Below, piece by piece: positions 41,886 through 51,587 of a DNA stretch of 61,253 bases (positions are counted from its first letter, which is position 1; the number at the start of each line of letters is the position of its first letter). Both the position numbers and the translations under genes were made by a program. Below the pieces are notes generated by a model. That model was not told the origin of the DNA. It searched no databases and worked only from the letters and a program-made list of their open reading frames with translations. Location of the stretch: positions 1 to 61,253 of the forward strand of contig JAITFN010000077.1 of the NCBI GenBank assembly GCA_031281345.1. The letters run 5' to 3'. The stretch is from Candidatus Fibrimonadaceae bacterium. GTDB taxonomy: Bacteria; Fibrobacterota; Fibrobacteria; Fibrobacterales; Fibrobacteraceae.

Positions 41886-44069
41886 CTACTCCGCTAGCAA
41901 CACTTCCATCATCTTCTTGCCAGCAGTGGCAATTGGAGTTCCAGGACCAAACACGCCAGCAACGCCAGACTTGTACAAGAAGTCGTAATCCTGTGCGGGA
42001 ATAACTCCGCCAGCGACAACCATAATGTCTTCACGTCCCTGTTTTTTCAACTCTGCAATCACAGCAGGTATAAGAGTTTTGTGGCCAGCGGCAAGGCTGC
42101 TCACGCCTAGAATATCATCATCGTTTTCAATTGCCATGCGAGCAGCTTCTTCTGGAGTTTGGAAAAGAGGGCCAATATCCACAGTGAAACCCATATCTGC
42201 GTAACCTGTGGAAACAACCTTTGCACCTCTATCGTGGCCGTCTTGACCCATTTTTGCAACCATTATGCGTGGGCGGCGACCGTTCTTTTTCTCAAAGGCA
42301 TCGGTCATAGACTGAACTTCTTTGAACTCTGCGTTGTTTCCTATCTCTGCGCTATACACACCATTTATCCTGTGAATTACCGCATTGTAGCGACCAACAA
42401 CTTTTTCTACTGCATTTGAAATTTCGCCGAGCGTTGCACGAACTCTGGCTGCTTTTACCGCTAAGTCAAGCAAATTAGCTTGGCTCTTTTTGCCGTTTTT
42501 CCACTCCTCAAAGCAATTTGTTATAGCTGTAACTGCACTATCAACATCGGCTTGGTTTCTGTTTTTGCGAACCTCTTCTAATCTGGCAACTTGGCTGTTA
42601 CGAACAGCAGTGTTGTCCACTTCCAAAATATCAAGGGCGTCTTCTTGAGCAAGGCGATATTTATTAACGCCTATTATGGCATCTGTTCCGCCGTCTATGC
42701 GAGCCTGCTTGCGAGCAGCCGCTTCTTCAATGCGAGTTTTTGGAATGCCTTTTTCTATTGCACTTGCCATGCCGCCTTCGGCTTCAACTTCTTGGATTAG
42801 CCTCCAAGTGCGATTTGCGAGTTCTCTTGTTAAATATTCAACATAATAAGAACCAGCCCACGGGTCAACCGATTTTGTGATTCCTGTTTCTTCTTGAATG
42901 TAAAGCTGGGTGTTGCGAGCTATGCGCGCCGAGAAATCCGTTGGCAGGGCAATGGCCTCGTCTAGGGCGTTTGTGTGCAGGCTCTGTGTGTGGCCAAGGC
43001 CGGCAGCCATAGCTTCTATACAAGTACGAGCTACGTTATTGAATGGGTCTTGCTCGGTTAGAGACCAGCCGCTTGTTTGGCTGTGTGTGCGGAGAGCCAT
43101 TGATTTTTCTTTTTTTGGATTAAATGTTTTTACAATTTTTGACCACAGCAAGCGACCTGTACGCATCTTAGCGATTTCCATAAAGTGGTTCATGCCAATA
43201 GCCCAGAAGAAAGAAAGACGGGGTGCAAAATCGTCAACGTGCATGCCTGCTTCTATGCCTGTGCGGATGTATTCCCAGCCGTCTGCAAGTGTGTATGCAA
43301 GCTCTATGTCGTTGGTTGCACCAGCTTCTTGCATATGATAGCCGGAGATTGAAATGCTGTTGAACTTGGGCATATTCTGCGTGGTGAAGCTGAATATGTC
43401 GCCTATTATTTTCATTGAGGGCTTGGGTGGGTAAATGTAGGTGTTGCGCACCATAAATTCTTTTAGAATATCGTTTTGAATGGTGCCTGTGAGCTTGGCT
43501 TGAGCCACGCCCTGTTCCTCGGCGGCTACTATGTAGAAAGCCAGCACCGGAAGCACTGCGCCGTTCATTGTCATTGAAACAGACATTTCGCCTAGCGGAA
43601 TTTGGTCAAACAAAACCTTCATATCCTCTATTGAGCATATACTTACGCCTGCTTTGCCCACATCGCCAACCACTCTTGGGTTATCGGCATCGTAGCCTCT
43701 ATGGGTAGCAAGGTCAAAGGCAACGGAAAGCCCTTTTTGCCCGCTAGCAAGGTTGCGGCGGTAAAATGCGTTGGATTCAGCGGCTGTTGAAAAACCCGCA
43801 TATTGGCGAATTGTCCAAGGTTTCATAACATACATTGTGGAATATGGTCCGCGCAGGAATGGAGCTTTGCCTGCGGCATAGTTGAGGTGTTCCATTCCAC
43901 TTAGGGTTTCTTTGCTGTAAACCGGCAGTACTGGTATTTGCTCGGATGTCATAGTTTGCAAAGCGTCAAAATTCGGCAGCTTGCCTGAATCTATGACTTC
44001 TTTTTTCCAATCTTCAAAGCTCTTATTTGTGCTTGCTTTAAAGTCTAGTGAACTCAAATCCGGTTTCAT
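41886..44069 (-). CDS. methylmalonyl-CoA mutase
   Basis: 727 residues, the single-chain (catalytic plus B12) form like E. coli ScpA and human MUT. It isomerises succinyl-CoA and R-methylmalonyl-CoA in propionate or succinate metabolism. The N-terminal TIM barrel contains RGPYSTMY and [13 protein letters not shown]; the C-terminal B12 domain has DGHDRG (about residue 612) and the [12 protein letters not shown] segment. The leader carries GAGGAT and a promoter-like motif 30 bases upstream of the ATG. Its partner subunit, epimerase and CoA transferase are not in view. Confidence 0.95.
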   Translation of the reverse strand: MKPDLSSLDFKASTNKSFEDWKKEVIDSGKLPNFDALQTMTSEQIPVLPVYSKETLSGMEHLNYAAGKAPFLRGPYSTMYVMKPWTIRQYAGFSTAAESNAFYRRNLASGQKGLSVAFDLATHRGYDADNPRVVGDVGKAGVSICSIEDMKVLFDQIPLGEMSVSMTMNGAVLPVLAFYIVAAEEQGVAQAKLTGTIQNDILKEFMVRNTYIYPPKPSMKIIGDIFSFTTQNMPKFNSISISGYHMQEAGATNDIELAYTLADGWEYIRTGIEAGMHVDDFAPRLSFFWAIGMNHFMEIAKMRTGRLLWSKIVKTFNPKKEKSMALRTHSQTSGWSLTEQDPFNNVARTCIEAMAAGLGHTQSLHTNALDEAIALPTDFSARIARNTQLYIQEETGITKSVDPWAGSYYVEYLTRELANRTWRLIQEVEAEGGMASAIEKGIPKTRIEEAAARKQARIDGGTDAIIGVNKYRLAQEDALDILEVDNTAVRNSQVARLEEVRKNRNQADVDSAVTAITNCFEEWKNGKKSQANLLDLAVKAARVRATLGEISNAVEKVVGRYNAVIHRINGVYSAEIGNNAEFKEVQSMTDAFEKKNGRRPRIMVAKMGQDGHDRGAKVVSTGYADMGFTVDIGPLFQTPEEAARMAIENDDDILGVSSLAAGHKTLIPAVIAELKKQGREDIMVVAGGVIPAQDYDFLYKSGVAGVFGPGTPIATAGKKMMEVLLAE

Positions 44070-44097
44070 AGCAAAATCCTCTATATAAGTGTTTGGG

Positions 44098-44146
44098 GTA
44101 ATATAGTAAATTTAATTTATAAAATGGGTGTTTTTCTATATTTTAC
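44098..44146. promoter_or_regulatory. divergent promoter-like motifs (mutase / mfd)
   Basis: Minus-strand TATATT at 44100-44105 for the mutase and plus-strand TTTTTCTATATTTTACC with TATATT at 44137-44142 for mfd. On the plus strand the first ATG is eight bases downstream. Confidence 0.5.
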
Positions 44147-44150
44147 CCCT

Positions 44151-44198
44151 ATGAAATTTGGAGAAAAAGGGTTAATTGCGTTTCCGTACGCTTTCTGA
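44151..44198 (+). CDS. 15-residue leader ORF overlapping mfd start
   Basis: ATG placed exactly where a leaderless transcript would begin; reads MKFGEKGLIAFPYAF and stops at 44198, 22 bases past the TTG of mfd. It may couple translation to mfd, or mark a one-base indel in what was the true mfd N-terminus. Confidence 0.35.
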   Translation: MKFGEKGLIAFPYAF

Positions 44199-47100
44199 TT
44201 TTTTGCAGAGCGAAAGTTTGGGTTTATTGGATAACTTGAATTTTCCGGCAAAGGGGGATGTTTGCCATTCAGGCAATCTGGGCATCTCCGCACAGGCTTT
44301 GTGGGTTAGCGCAAAATTTTTAAAGAACTCAAAACCAATTTTAATAATAACAAAAGAACAAAAATCCGTGGACTTATGGCACGAAAACTTATGCTTACAA
44401 ATTGATGAGTGTGACTTGCTCTCTTTGCCCCTTACAAAAGAAACGGACAAAACTAGAGTTTTCAGCGGAATTTTGGAAGAAAAACTGAAATTTATCCAAA
44501 ATGCGGCGGCTGGTTCTAAAATTGTTATTGCAAGCGCGGAGGCACTTAAAACAAAATTGCCATCTGCAAAACGATTAAAAGAAAAATCCCTGAATTTGAA
44601 AGTGGGCGATATTTTAAGCGAAGAAAATTTGCAGGAAATTTTTATATCAAGGGGCTTTAAGGAGCAGCCCGTTGTGGAAGGTGTTGGAGATTTTTCCATA
44701 AGAGGCTGCATTATAGACATAAACCCGCTTTTACGTGAACATCCAATTCGCATGGAACTTTGGGGTAATACTTTGGAGTCCATAAGAACCTTTGATATTT
44801 TCACGCAGAGGTCTTTGGAGAAGTTAGAGAGCATAGAGATTTTCCCGATGAATTTAAGTGAGGAAAACGATAGCCTTGCATTTGATTTTTTAAAAGATTA
44901 TTACATAGCAACAGAAGATTATTACAGCCTGCCTTTGGAATTTTCGGAGGAATTGTCAAAACACTCAATAGTGAATTTTTCTGTTTTGAACAATGCCAAA
45001 TATTCAAATCAAATAACACCCCAAGCTCGCTCAAGTTCGGGTTTTGAAGGCGTGGAAAAAGAAATTGCGCAGTACAACGCAAAGGGTGGCGATGTTTATT
45101 TGCTGGCACCTTCACAAGGGCAGGCACTTAGGCTTTATCACTTGTCGCAGGGTTCTGCTGCAAAAGAAATTTTGGTGGGGCATATAACAGAGGGCTTTTG
45201 GTGCTGCGATAATTCTTTTGCCATTTTGTGTGAAAATCAAATTTTCAACCGCTTTGGGCATTTAACAAAAAAGAAACACAAATCTTCCAGTTTGCACAAT
45301 GCAATTTTTGCAGATTCATTAACAAATGACGATTACGTTGTGCACGAAGAATGCGGAGTAGGAAAATTTTTGGGGCTTGCACGCATAGAGGCACTTGGTG
45401 CGCAAGTGGACTGCGTGATGATAGAATACGCAGACAAAGCCAGGCTTTCCTTTCCCGTTGGCGATTTGCACAAGTTGGAAAAACTCGTTTGGAACGAAGA
45501 TGATGGTCCACCGAGATTAAATAAGCTCGGTACCAAAAACTGGGAAAATGCCAAGGAAAGAGCCAAAAAACGCATAGCTCAAATTGCAAAAGTACTTGTG
45601 GATTTATACGCAAAAAGAGAAATTGCAAAAGGCTTTGCCTTCCCGGCAGATTCCAATATACAAGAAGAATTTGAAAACGATTTTCCCTTTGCACCAACGC
45701 CAGACCAAATTCGCAGTTCCAAAGAGATAAAAAGTGATATGGAAAAAGCGCGCCCAATGGATAGGCTTTTGTGCGGCGATGTTGGCTTTGGAAAAACAGA
45801 AGTTGCGATGCGGGCAATGTTCAAGTGCATAAGCGCAAAAAAACAAGTTGCGGTTTTGGTTCCAACAACGGTTCTTGCCGCACAACATTTTCAGTCTTTT
45901 ACAGAGAGGTTTGCGGATTGGCCTATAAAAATAGCTCTTGTGAATCGCTACAAATCAATTATTGAGAAAAAGGCAATTTACAAAGAGCTGGAAGTAGGAA
46001 CAATAGATTTGGTGGTTGGCACACACGCACTGCTTGCAGACCACGTTAAATTCAAAGATATAGGATTATTGATTATTGACGAAGAACAGAAATTCGGTGT
46101 TAAACAAAAAGAAATGCTGAGAGAAATGCGGCTTTCCTTAGATACATTGGTGATGAGCGCAACGCCCATTCCAAGAACCTTGCAACTCTCAATGACCGGA
46201 GTTAGAGATATTTCCTTTATAAACACGCCGCCGCTCAACCGCCTGCCGGTAGAGACAAAAATAATGGAAAGAGACGACAATGTTTTAGCCACTGCCGTTA
46301 AAGAGGAAATAGAAAGGGGGGGGCAGGCCTTCGTTGTGAACGATAGGGTGCAAAACATTGAAAAGTTGGCAGCAGAAGTGGAAAACTGGGTTCCAAATTT
46401 GCGTGTTGCCATTGCCCACGCACAAATGTCAGATAGCAGTTTGGAAAAAACTATGTCTGCTTTTATAAACAGGGAATTTGATGTTTTGGTTTGCACGGTT
46501 TTAATAGAATCTGGGCTTGATGTTCCGAATGCAAATACGATAATAATTATGAATGCGCAACAATTTGGAGTTGGGCAGCTTTATCAGTTGCGTGGAAGGG
46601 TAGGGAGGTCTTCGGTTCAGGCAAGGGCTTTTTTGGTGGTTCCAGAAGGAGAGGTTGGAGTTTCAAAATCTGCAAAAAAGCGGCTTGCCGCTATGGAGCA
46701 ATTCACAGATTTGGGCTCTGGTTATCAGGTTGCTATGCGAGATTTGGAAATTCGCGGTGCAGGAAATTTGCTGGGAATGGAGCAGCACGGATTTATAGAG
46801 GAAATCGGTTTTGAAACTTATGTTAGAATGGTTAAAGAAGCGGTAGCGGAGTTGCTGGGCACACAAAGCGATTCAGCCATTCAGCCAAGGCTTGAGCTCC
46901 GTGTGGATGCCTATTTGCCAGAAACTTGGATAAAAGACGGCTTGGCTAGAATTTCCATTTACCAACGCATTGCAAGAATAGAAGCAAGCGAAGAAATTGC
47001 TGCCCTCGCTGGAGAACTGAGAGACCGCTTTGGTCCAATCCCCAAACCAGCGGAAATGCTTTTAACATCCGCGGATATTGGACTAAAAGCAAAAAAACTT

Positions 47101-47310
47101 TCTGTCACGGGCATAGCTCGTAAACAAGGAGTTGCCGTTTTTACTTTTTCAAAAAAAATAACCGCGAAGTCGCCTATCTTGGCAGACATATATGCAAAAA
47201 GCAAATTCCCCTTGCGTTTTTTGACCGCTATGCCTATGCAGGCGGTTGTTGAAATTGGGGTGAGCAGTGCAGAGAAGGAAGTTGAGGATATTTTGAAGTT
47301 TTTGTCTTAG
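44176..47310 (+). CDS. mfd: transcription-repair coupling factor
   Basis: 1044 residues, somewhat shorter than E. coli Mfd. It removes stalled RNA polymerase and recruits UvrA. Order: UvrB-like N-terminal region, RNA polymerase interaction domain (VVHEECGVGKFLGL), RecG-like helicase with Walker A GDVGFGKTE (about residue 533) and DEEQ in IIDEEQKFGVKQ (about 634), SATPIPRTLQLSM, motif VI QLRGRVGRS, and a C-terminal D7 domain. The zero frame opens at TTG 44176 right after an in-frame stop, with AAAAAGGG upstream. Confidence 0.93.
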   Translation: MRFRTLSDFLQSESLGLLDNLNFPAKGDVCHSGNLGISAQALWVSAKFLKNSKPILIITKEQKSVDLWHENLCLQIDECDLLSLPLTKETDKTRVFSGILEEKLKFIQNAAAGSKIVIASAEALKTKLPSAKRLKEKSLNLKVGDILSEENLQEIFISRGFKEQPVVEGVGDFSIRGCIIDINPLLREHPIRMELWGNTLESIRTFDIFTQRSLEKLESIEIFPMNLSEENDSLAFDFLKDYYIATEDYYSLPLEFSEELSKHSIVNFSVLNNAKYSNQITPQARSSSGFEGVEKEIAQYNAKGGDVYLLAPSQGQALRLYHLSQGSAAKEILVGHITEGFWCCDNSFAILCENQIFNRFGHLTKKKHKSSSLHNAIFADSLTNDDYVVHEECGVGKFLGLARIEALGAQVDCVMIEYADKARLSFPVGDLHKLEKLVWNEDDGPPRLNKLGTKNWENAKERAKKRIAQIAKVLVDLYAKREIAKGFAFPADSNIQEEFENDFPFAPTPDQIRSSKEIKSDMEKARPMDRLLCGDVGFGKTEVAMRAMFKCISAKKQVAVLVPTTVLAAQHFQSFTERFADWPIKIALVNRYKSIIEKKAIYKELEVGTIDLVVGTHALLADHVKFKDIGLLIIDEEQKFGVKQKEMLREMRLSLDTLVMSATPIPRTLQLSMTGVRDISFINTPPLNRLPVETKIMERDDNVLATAVKEEIERGGQAFVVNDRVQNIEKLAAEVENWVPNLRVAIAHAQMSDSSLEKTMSAFINREFDVLVCTVLIESGLDVPNANTIIIMNAQQFGVGQLYQLRGRVGRSSVQARAFLVVPEGEVGVSKSAKKRLAAMEQFTDLGSGYQVAMRDLEIRGAGNLLGMEQHGFIEEIGFETYVRMVKEAVAELLGTQSDSAIQPRLELRVDAYLPETWIKDGLARISIYQRIARIEASEEIAALAGELRDRFGPIPKPAEMLLTSADIGLKAKKLSVTGIARKQGVAVFTFSKKITAKSPILADIYAKSKFPLRFLTAMPMQAVVEIGVSSAEKEVEDILKFLS

Positions 47311-47332
47311 ACATTTTCTATATTGCTAACAA

Positions 47333-48013
47333 ATGAACAAAAACATCATCAAATATTTGCTTTCGCTTGTTCTAGCATTTGTTTTATCTTGCGGCGAGGT
47401 TGACCCTTTTGAAGGTTCGGAATCTAGTATATCATCGTCTTCTTTTGGCGAGAATGGTGGATTAAGTTCCACAACGAGTAGTTCATCTTCACAGAATGTT
47501 GATGTCAGTAGCTCATCTTCGCAAAATGCTAATGTCAGCAGTTCATCTTCGCAAAATGCTGATGTCAGTAGCTCATCTTCGCAAAATGTTAATGTCAATA
47601 GTTCGTCTTCGCAGAACGCTAATATCAGCAGTTCATCTTTGCAAAATATTTTAGATGCTATTTTAGAAACGGGAATATATACCACAAAAGATTCTGTTGC
47701 TGCGTATATCTATTTATTCCACAAATTACCTTCAAATTATGTGAACAAAGCTACAGGTCAAACATTATATGAAAATGAAACAGGAAATACATTTTCAAAA
47801 TGGAATTTTAATCCTTGGACATTGCTTGGCGTAATGATTGGCGGAGATGTTTTTAACAACAATGAAGGTTTATTGCCGTCAGAAAATTCCTACCGAGAAT
47901 GTGATGTTGATTACCACGATAATAGCAGAGGAACTAAACGCCTTATTTATACATTGAATGGAATTGTTTATTACACAGCAAATCACTATGATAGTTTTGC
48001 AGAAGTTTATTAA
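47333..48013 (+). CDS. surface lipoprotein with barnase-family ribonuclease domain
   Basis: 226 residues. Lipobox VLSC, then five-plus tandem Ser-rich units (about residues 30-105), then a complete microbial RNase (barnase/N1) domain. The catalytic set of barnase Glu73, Arg83, Arg87 and His102 matches Glu189, Arg199, Arg203 and His218 here with identical spacing (10, 4, 15). KLPSNYVNK, IGGDVFNNNEGLLP and YRECDVDY are family motifs. It is anchored outside the inner membrane by the spacer. No barstar is encoded nearby. TATATT lies eight bases before the ATG. Confidence 0.88.
   Translation: MNKNIIKYLLSLVLAFVLSCGEVDPFEGSESSISSSSFGENGGLSSTTSSSSSQNVDVSSSSSQNANVSSSSSQNADVSSSSSQNVNVNSSSSQNANISSSSLQNILDAILETGIYTTKDSVAAYIYLFHKLPSNYVNKATGQTLYENETGNTFSKWNFNPWTLLGVMIGGDVFNNNEGLLPSENSYRECDVDYHDNSRGTKRLIYTLNGIVYYTANHYDSFAEVY
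47477..47650 (+). repeat. 30-bp tandem repeats coding for the Ser-rich linker
   Basis: Five to six degenerate copies of a 30-bp unit (AGCTCATCTTCGCAAAATGC...). They encode SSSSSQNANV-type decapeptides. Contiguous, without spacers, so not CRISPR. Confidence 0.85.
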
Positions 48014-48015
48014 AC

Positions 48016-48058
48016 TGTCCAAAACCCGTCTAAACACTGTTTAAACACTTTTTGGACA
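48016..48058. repeat. 9-bp inverted repeat with internal direct repeats
   Basis: TGTCCAAAA (48016-48024) and TTTTGGACA (48050-48058) are perfect inverted repeats; between them TAAACACT occurs twice (48031, 48042). It lies between the RNase gene and the toxin-antitoxin promoter. It may be a terminator or an operator. Confidence 0.45.
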
Positions 48059-48144
48059 CATTAAAACTACAAATACAGATTAAATTCGCAGTTTTATGAG
48101 TGGCATAGTTATTGCGTTTACTATATTATAAACAGAGGTAAAAT

Positions 48145-48306
48145 ATGGCAAGACCAATAGCAGAAACTCCGATTTTGACAGGCAACGATGCCCGCCGTTT
48201 CGACAGAGCTATGAAAAATTTAAAACCAGCTCCTAAAAAAGAAATTCTAGCGCAACGCAAGGCTTACGAACTAGCTAAACAACGTGCTACATTCCTTATG
48301 CCATGA
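48145..48306 (+). CDS. small antitoxin-like protein of a GNAT toxin pair
   Basis: 53 residues, beginning MARPIAETPILTGNDARRFD and ending ATFLMP. Highly basic C-terminal helix region. It overlaps the GNAT gene by four bases (ATGA), is preceded by AGAGG and by a promoter-like CTATATTATAAA at 48121-48132, and matches the common 'MARPI.ETP.L.G.DA..F' small proteins found before GNAT toxins. It probably neutralises the acetyltransferase and represses the operon. Confidence 0.7.
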   Translation: MARPIAETPILTGNDARRFDRAMKNLKPAPKKEILAQRKAYELAKQRATFLMP

Positions 48307-48842
48307 GCAAAATCTCAGACATTAAATGGAAATTAGACGTACTTCAACAGAGAACGATTTTAGGAACTTTTGACTGCTCAGATAAAGACCTCAATGATTT
48401 TCTGCTTAAAGATGCAAAGAAATATATTTTGTCAATGCTTGCCACAACTTACTTAATTAGAGATGGCAATAATATTATTGCATATTTTTGTCTTTCTAAT
48501 GATAGAATAACAAGAGATGAAAATTTAGGCAAGACTCAATGGAATAAGCTCAATAGAACTGTTGCAAATGAAAAACGCAGAAAAAGTTATCCTGCTGTGA
48601 AAATTGGTCGTTTAGCTGTTTCTACCAAATATGCAAACTCCGGTTTTGGAAAATTGATAATTAGAATTGTTAAAGAAATGTATGCCCATCTAAAACAGCA
48701 AGCAGGTTGTCGTTTTATTACCGTTGATGCTTATCAAAACGCACTAGAATTTTACAAGAAGAATGGTTTTGATTTCTTAACAGAAAAAGATGCACAAGAG
48801 CAAACAAGAGCTATGTATTTAGATTTGAAAGCGTTTGTTTGA
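48303..48842 (+). CDS. GNAT-family acetyltransferase toxin
   Basis: 179 residues. GNAT fold with the acetyl-CoA loop IGRLAVSTKYANSGFGKLII and a later VDAYQNALEFYKKNGFDFL strand-helix. LGTFDCSDKDLNDFLLKDAKKY at the N-terminus is typical of TacT/AtaT-like toxins that acetylate aminoacyl-tRNA. Coupled to the small gene in front. Both the size and the pairing support a type II toxin-antitoxin system. Confidence 0.82.
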   Translation: MSKISDIKWKLDVLQQRTILGTFDCSDKDLNDFLLKDAKKYILSMLATTYLIRDGNNIIAYFCLSNDRITRDENLGKTQWNKLNRTVANEKRRKSYPAVKIGRLAVSTKYANSGFGKLIIRIVKEMYAHLKQQAGCRFITVDAYQNALEFYKKNGFDFLTEKDAQEQTRAMYLDLKAFV

Positions 48843-48908
48843 GATTTATGAACAGATTACGGCATTAATGCCATTGATGCTGCAATAATTACTTTATCCT
48901 AAAATATT

Positions 48909-48920
48909 TTTCTATCTTAC
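48909..48920 (+). promoter_or_regulatory. promoter-like motif for metG
   Basis: TTTCTATCTTAC-type signal, TATCTT at 48913-48918, six bases from the ATG at 48925, leaderless prediction. Confidence 0.5.
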
Positions 48921-48924
48921 CCCC

Positions 48925-50433
48925 ATGCCTAATTTTTACGCTACAACCCCCATTTATTATGTAAACGATCGCCCGCATATAGGGCACGCATACACCACGG
49001 TTTTAACCGATGTGCTAACGCGCTATCACAAACTTTTTGGCTACGATGCTTTTTTTATGACAGGAGTGGACGAACACGGGCAAAAAGTGCAAAAGGCAGC
49101 TGCAACCCGTGGCATTTCTCCGCAACAGCACGTTGATGAGTATAGCGAGCATTTCAGAAATCTGTGGCCTAAATTGAATATTGACTATGGATATTTTATT
49201 CGCACAACAGATGATTATCACAAAAAATTTGTGCAAGATTCCCTGCAAGTGCTTTACGACAAAGGGGAAATTTACTCAAAGGAATATTCGGGGTGGTATT
49301 CGGTTGGCGAAGAGAGGTTTTTTGAAGAGAGCGAGCTTGTTGACGGCAAAGACCCAATCAGCGGTCGTGCGGTTGAATGGCTATGCGAAAAAAATTATTT
49401 CTTTAAAATGAGCAAATATCAGCAAAGGTTAATTGACTATATAAATGAAAACCCAAATTGGATTTTGCCGGATTTTCGCAGAAACGAAGTGCTGGGTTTT
49501 TTGAAAAAACCTTTGAATGACTTGTGCATAAGCCGCCCAAAATCGCGCCTTGCCTGGGGTATTCCAATTCCCTTTGATGAAGAATTTGTGACTTATGTTT
49601 GGGTAGATGCACTTGAAAATTATATCAGCGGCGTTAAAGACAGGAAACACAAAGACGGCTCCCCTTTTTGGCCTGCAGATTTTCACATTATAGGCAAAGA
49701 TATTTTAACAACTCATTGCATTTATTGGCCTACAATAATAATGGCAATGGGCTGGGAACTCCCAAAGCACGTTTTGGCGCACGGCTGGTGGCTTATAGAC
49801 GGCTCAAAAATGAGCAAAACCAGCGGAACGGGCGTTAATCCAATGGATTATGTTGACACTTATGGGGTTGATGTTTTTCGCTATTTTTTAATTCGCGAAA
49901 TGGTGGTTGGATTGGATGCAACTTTTGCCCACGATAGTTTTGTTCGCAGGATAAATTCCGATTTGGCAAATGATTTGGGAAATGGGTTAAACAGAATTCA
50001 TAAATTGACTTTGACAAATTTTGACGGCAAAATTCCAGCACCTGTGGAAAGCGGTGAGCAAGAGGCGGAACTGCTCAGTTATTCTCAAAAAGCCACTCAG
50101 TTTGCAAAGGAAAATATAGGAGAGGCAAAACTCAGTTTGGTGGTGGAAGAAATTTTGAATTCGGTTAAGGCATTGAACAGATATTTAGAAATAACCGCTC
50201 CTTGGAAACTCGCAAAAAGCACAGAGCAAAAAGACAAAGATAAACTAGCAACTGTTCTATACACAGGAGCAGAGGTTTTGCGAATTGCCATTTCTTTGCT
50301 TTCACCTATTATGCCGCAAAAAATGGAGCAGGGGCGTTTAATGCTGGGTGCTGGCGATGGCCCTCTAAAAGGCGGGGAAGTTTTGGGAAAAGGTGAAGCA
50401 CTGTTCCCAAGAATACAGGAAGAAAAGGAATAA
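48925..50433 (+). CDS. metG: methionyl-tRNA synthetase
   Basis: 502 residues. Charges tRNA-Met with methionine. The HIGH motif is PHIGHAY and the KMSKS motif is KMSKTSG. There is no Cys-rich zinc knuckle between them and no C-terminal tRNA-binding (EMAP-like) domain, so it is a compact form. It lies three bases before the phosphoesterase gene, likely the same transcript. Confidence 0.95.
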   Translation: MPNFYATTPIYYVNDRPHIGHAYTTVLTDVLTRYHKLFGYDAFFMTGVDEHGQKVQKAAATRGISPQQHVDEYSEHFRNLWPKLNIDYGYFIRTTDDYHKKFVQDSLQVLYDKGEIYSKEYSGWYSVGEERFFEESELVDGKDPISGRAVEWLCEKNYFFKMSKYQQRLIDYINENPNWILPDFRRNEVLGFLKKPLNDLCISRPKSRLAWGIPIPFDEEFVTYVWVDALENYISGVKDRKHKDGSPFWPADFHIIGKDILTTHCIYWPTIIMAMGWELPKHVLAHGWWLIDGSKMSKTSGTGVNPMDYVDTYGVDVFRYFLIREMVVGLDATFAHDSFVRRINSDLANDLGNGLNRIHKLTLTNFDGKIPAPVESGEQEAELLSYSQKATQFAKENIGEAKLSLVVEEILNSVKALNRYLEITAPWKLAKSTEQKDKDKLATVLYTGAEVLRIAISLLSPIMPQKMEQGRLMLGAGDGPLKGGEVLGKGEALFPRIQEEKE

Positions 50434-50436
50434 AAA

Positions 50437-51567
50437 ATGTTCTCTTATTTTCCGTACGTGTTTGTATTTGTTTTTTTTCTTTCTATACTGGGATATGCCT
50501 GGTGGCGTTTTCGTTTTGTGTTCAAAAGAAAATATCGCTATCCGGGAGCCTTGCTTTTTGTGCTTTGCTTTGCGGTGAATTTTTTTCAGAGAGCGGTTAG
50601 CAACGATATTATTGCTGGGATTATGCAGGCAATAGGTTCTTTTTCAACGGTGTTTTTGGCAAACTGGGTATTATTTTGCATTTTTTGGGATTTATATTTG
50701 GGCATAAGGAGAATTTTAGGAAAAAAGAGCATTGCGAATAAAAGGCTTAGAATGAGAAGAGAACCTGCTCTTGCAAGTGCGGTTGCGCTTTTAACCGTGG
50801 CGTTTTTTTTAATAGGGGCACCTTCGCAAAGCAGATTTAAAGTGATAACCATAAATGAAAAATTGGAAACAACTCCTCAAAAAACTTTGCGAATAGCTTT
50901 GTTCTCCGATATTCATTTTGACAATCTTTTTCAAAAAGATAAGTTAGAAAGACTGCTGGATTCCCTCCGCGTTTTGCAACCAGATGCCATATTTTTCGCC
51001 GGAGATTTGGCCGATATTCCTGCATATAAATTGCAGAAAAAAGGTTTTGATTCGCTGTTTAAGCATATAAGCGCACCACTTGGTTTTTTTGCTGTGCTAG
51101 GCAACCACGAGGGTTTTAATATATATGATGAGCATAGCACAGTTGAATGGCTAAAAAATTTGGACAATGTGGTGGTACTTATGGATTCGACGGCTTGCAA
51201 TGAATATTTTTGTTTGACTGGTCGCCTAGACCATAGCTGTGCAAAAAAGTTACAGAGAAACAGAACTCCGCTAAACGAACTTATGCCTGCTAACAATTCC
51301 GTACCCTGGTTTTTGCTGGATCACCAGCCAAAAGGTTTAGACAAGCAAGACACCGCTCTTTCTCGTTTACCAAATTTTGCCATGAGCGGTCATACACACG
51401 CGGGGCAGTTTTTTCCAGCGACAATAGCAATTCGCTTTTTATGGCCTCTGGTTTATGGGCTTGGCAATTTAAGCGGTATGCCTTGGTATGTAACCAGCGG
51501 CATTGGCCAATGGATGCCAATACGTACTTTCACTCGTAATGAACTTGTGCTGTTTGTGTTTGAATAA
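50437..51567 (+). CDS. membrane-anchored metallophosphoesterase
   Basis: 376 residues. About four N-terminal membrane helices (residues 1-130), then a calcineurin-type phosphoesterase domain: SDIHFDN, FAGDLAD, GNHEGF, and GHTHAGQFF, which supply the two-metal site. Similar to YaeI/YkuE-type enzymes acting on lipid or envelope phosphates. The exact substrate is unknown. Confidence 0.88.
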   Translation: MFSYFPYVFVFVFFLSILGYAWWRFRFVFKRKYRYPGALLFVLCFAVNFFQRAVSNDIIAGIMQAIGSFSTVFLANWVLFCIFWDLYLGIRRILGKKSIANKRLRMRREPALASAVALLTVAFFLIGAPSQSRFKVITINEKLETTPQKTLRIALFSDIHFDNLFQKDKLERLLDSLRVLQPDAIFFAGDLADIPAYKLQKKGFDSLFKHISAPLGFFAVLGNHEGFNIYDEHSTVEWLKNLDNVVVLMDSTACNEYFCLTGRLDHSCAKKLQRNRTPLNELMPANNSVPWFLLDHQPKGLDKQDTALSRLPNFAMSGHTHAGQFFPATIAIRFLWPLVYGLGNLSGMPWYVTSGIGQWMPIRTFTRNELVLFVFE

Positions 51568-51581
51568 TTAACTATATTGTT
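51567..51581 (+). promoter_or_regulatory. promoter-like motif for exosortase K
   Basis: AATTAACTATATTGT with TATATT at 51573-51578, nine bases from the ATG at 51588. Confidence 0.4.
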
Positions 51582-51587
51582 CAAATA

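Noticed and set aside
44172-44834. Long minus-strand ORF opposite mfd
   Set aside because: Composition is that of an antisense shadow; mfd motifs establish the plus strand.
47477-47650. CRISPR-like array
   Set aside because: Repeats are contiguous 30-bp units in frame with a Ser-rich linker, without unique spacers; no cas genes in the window.
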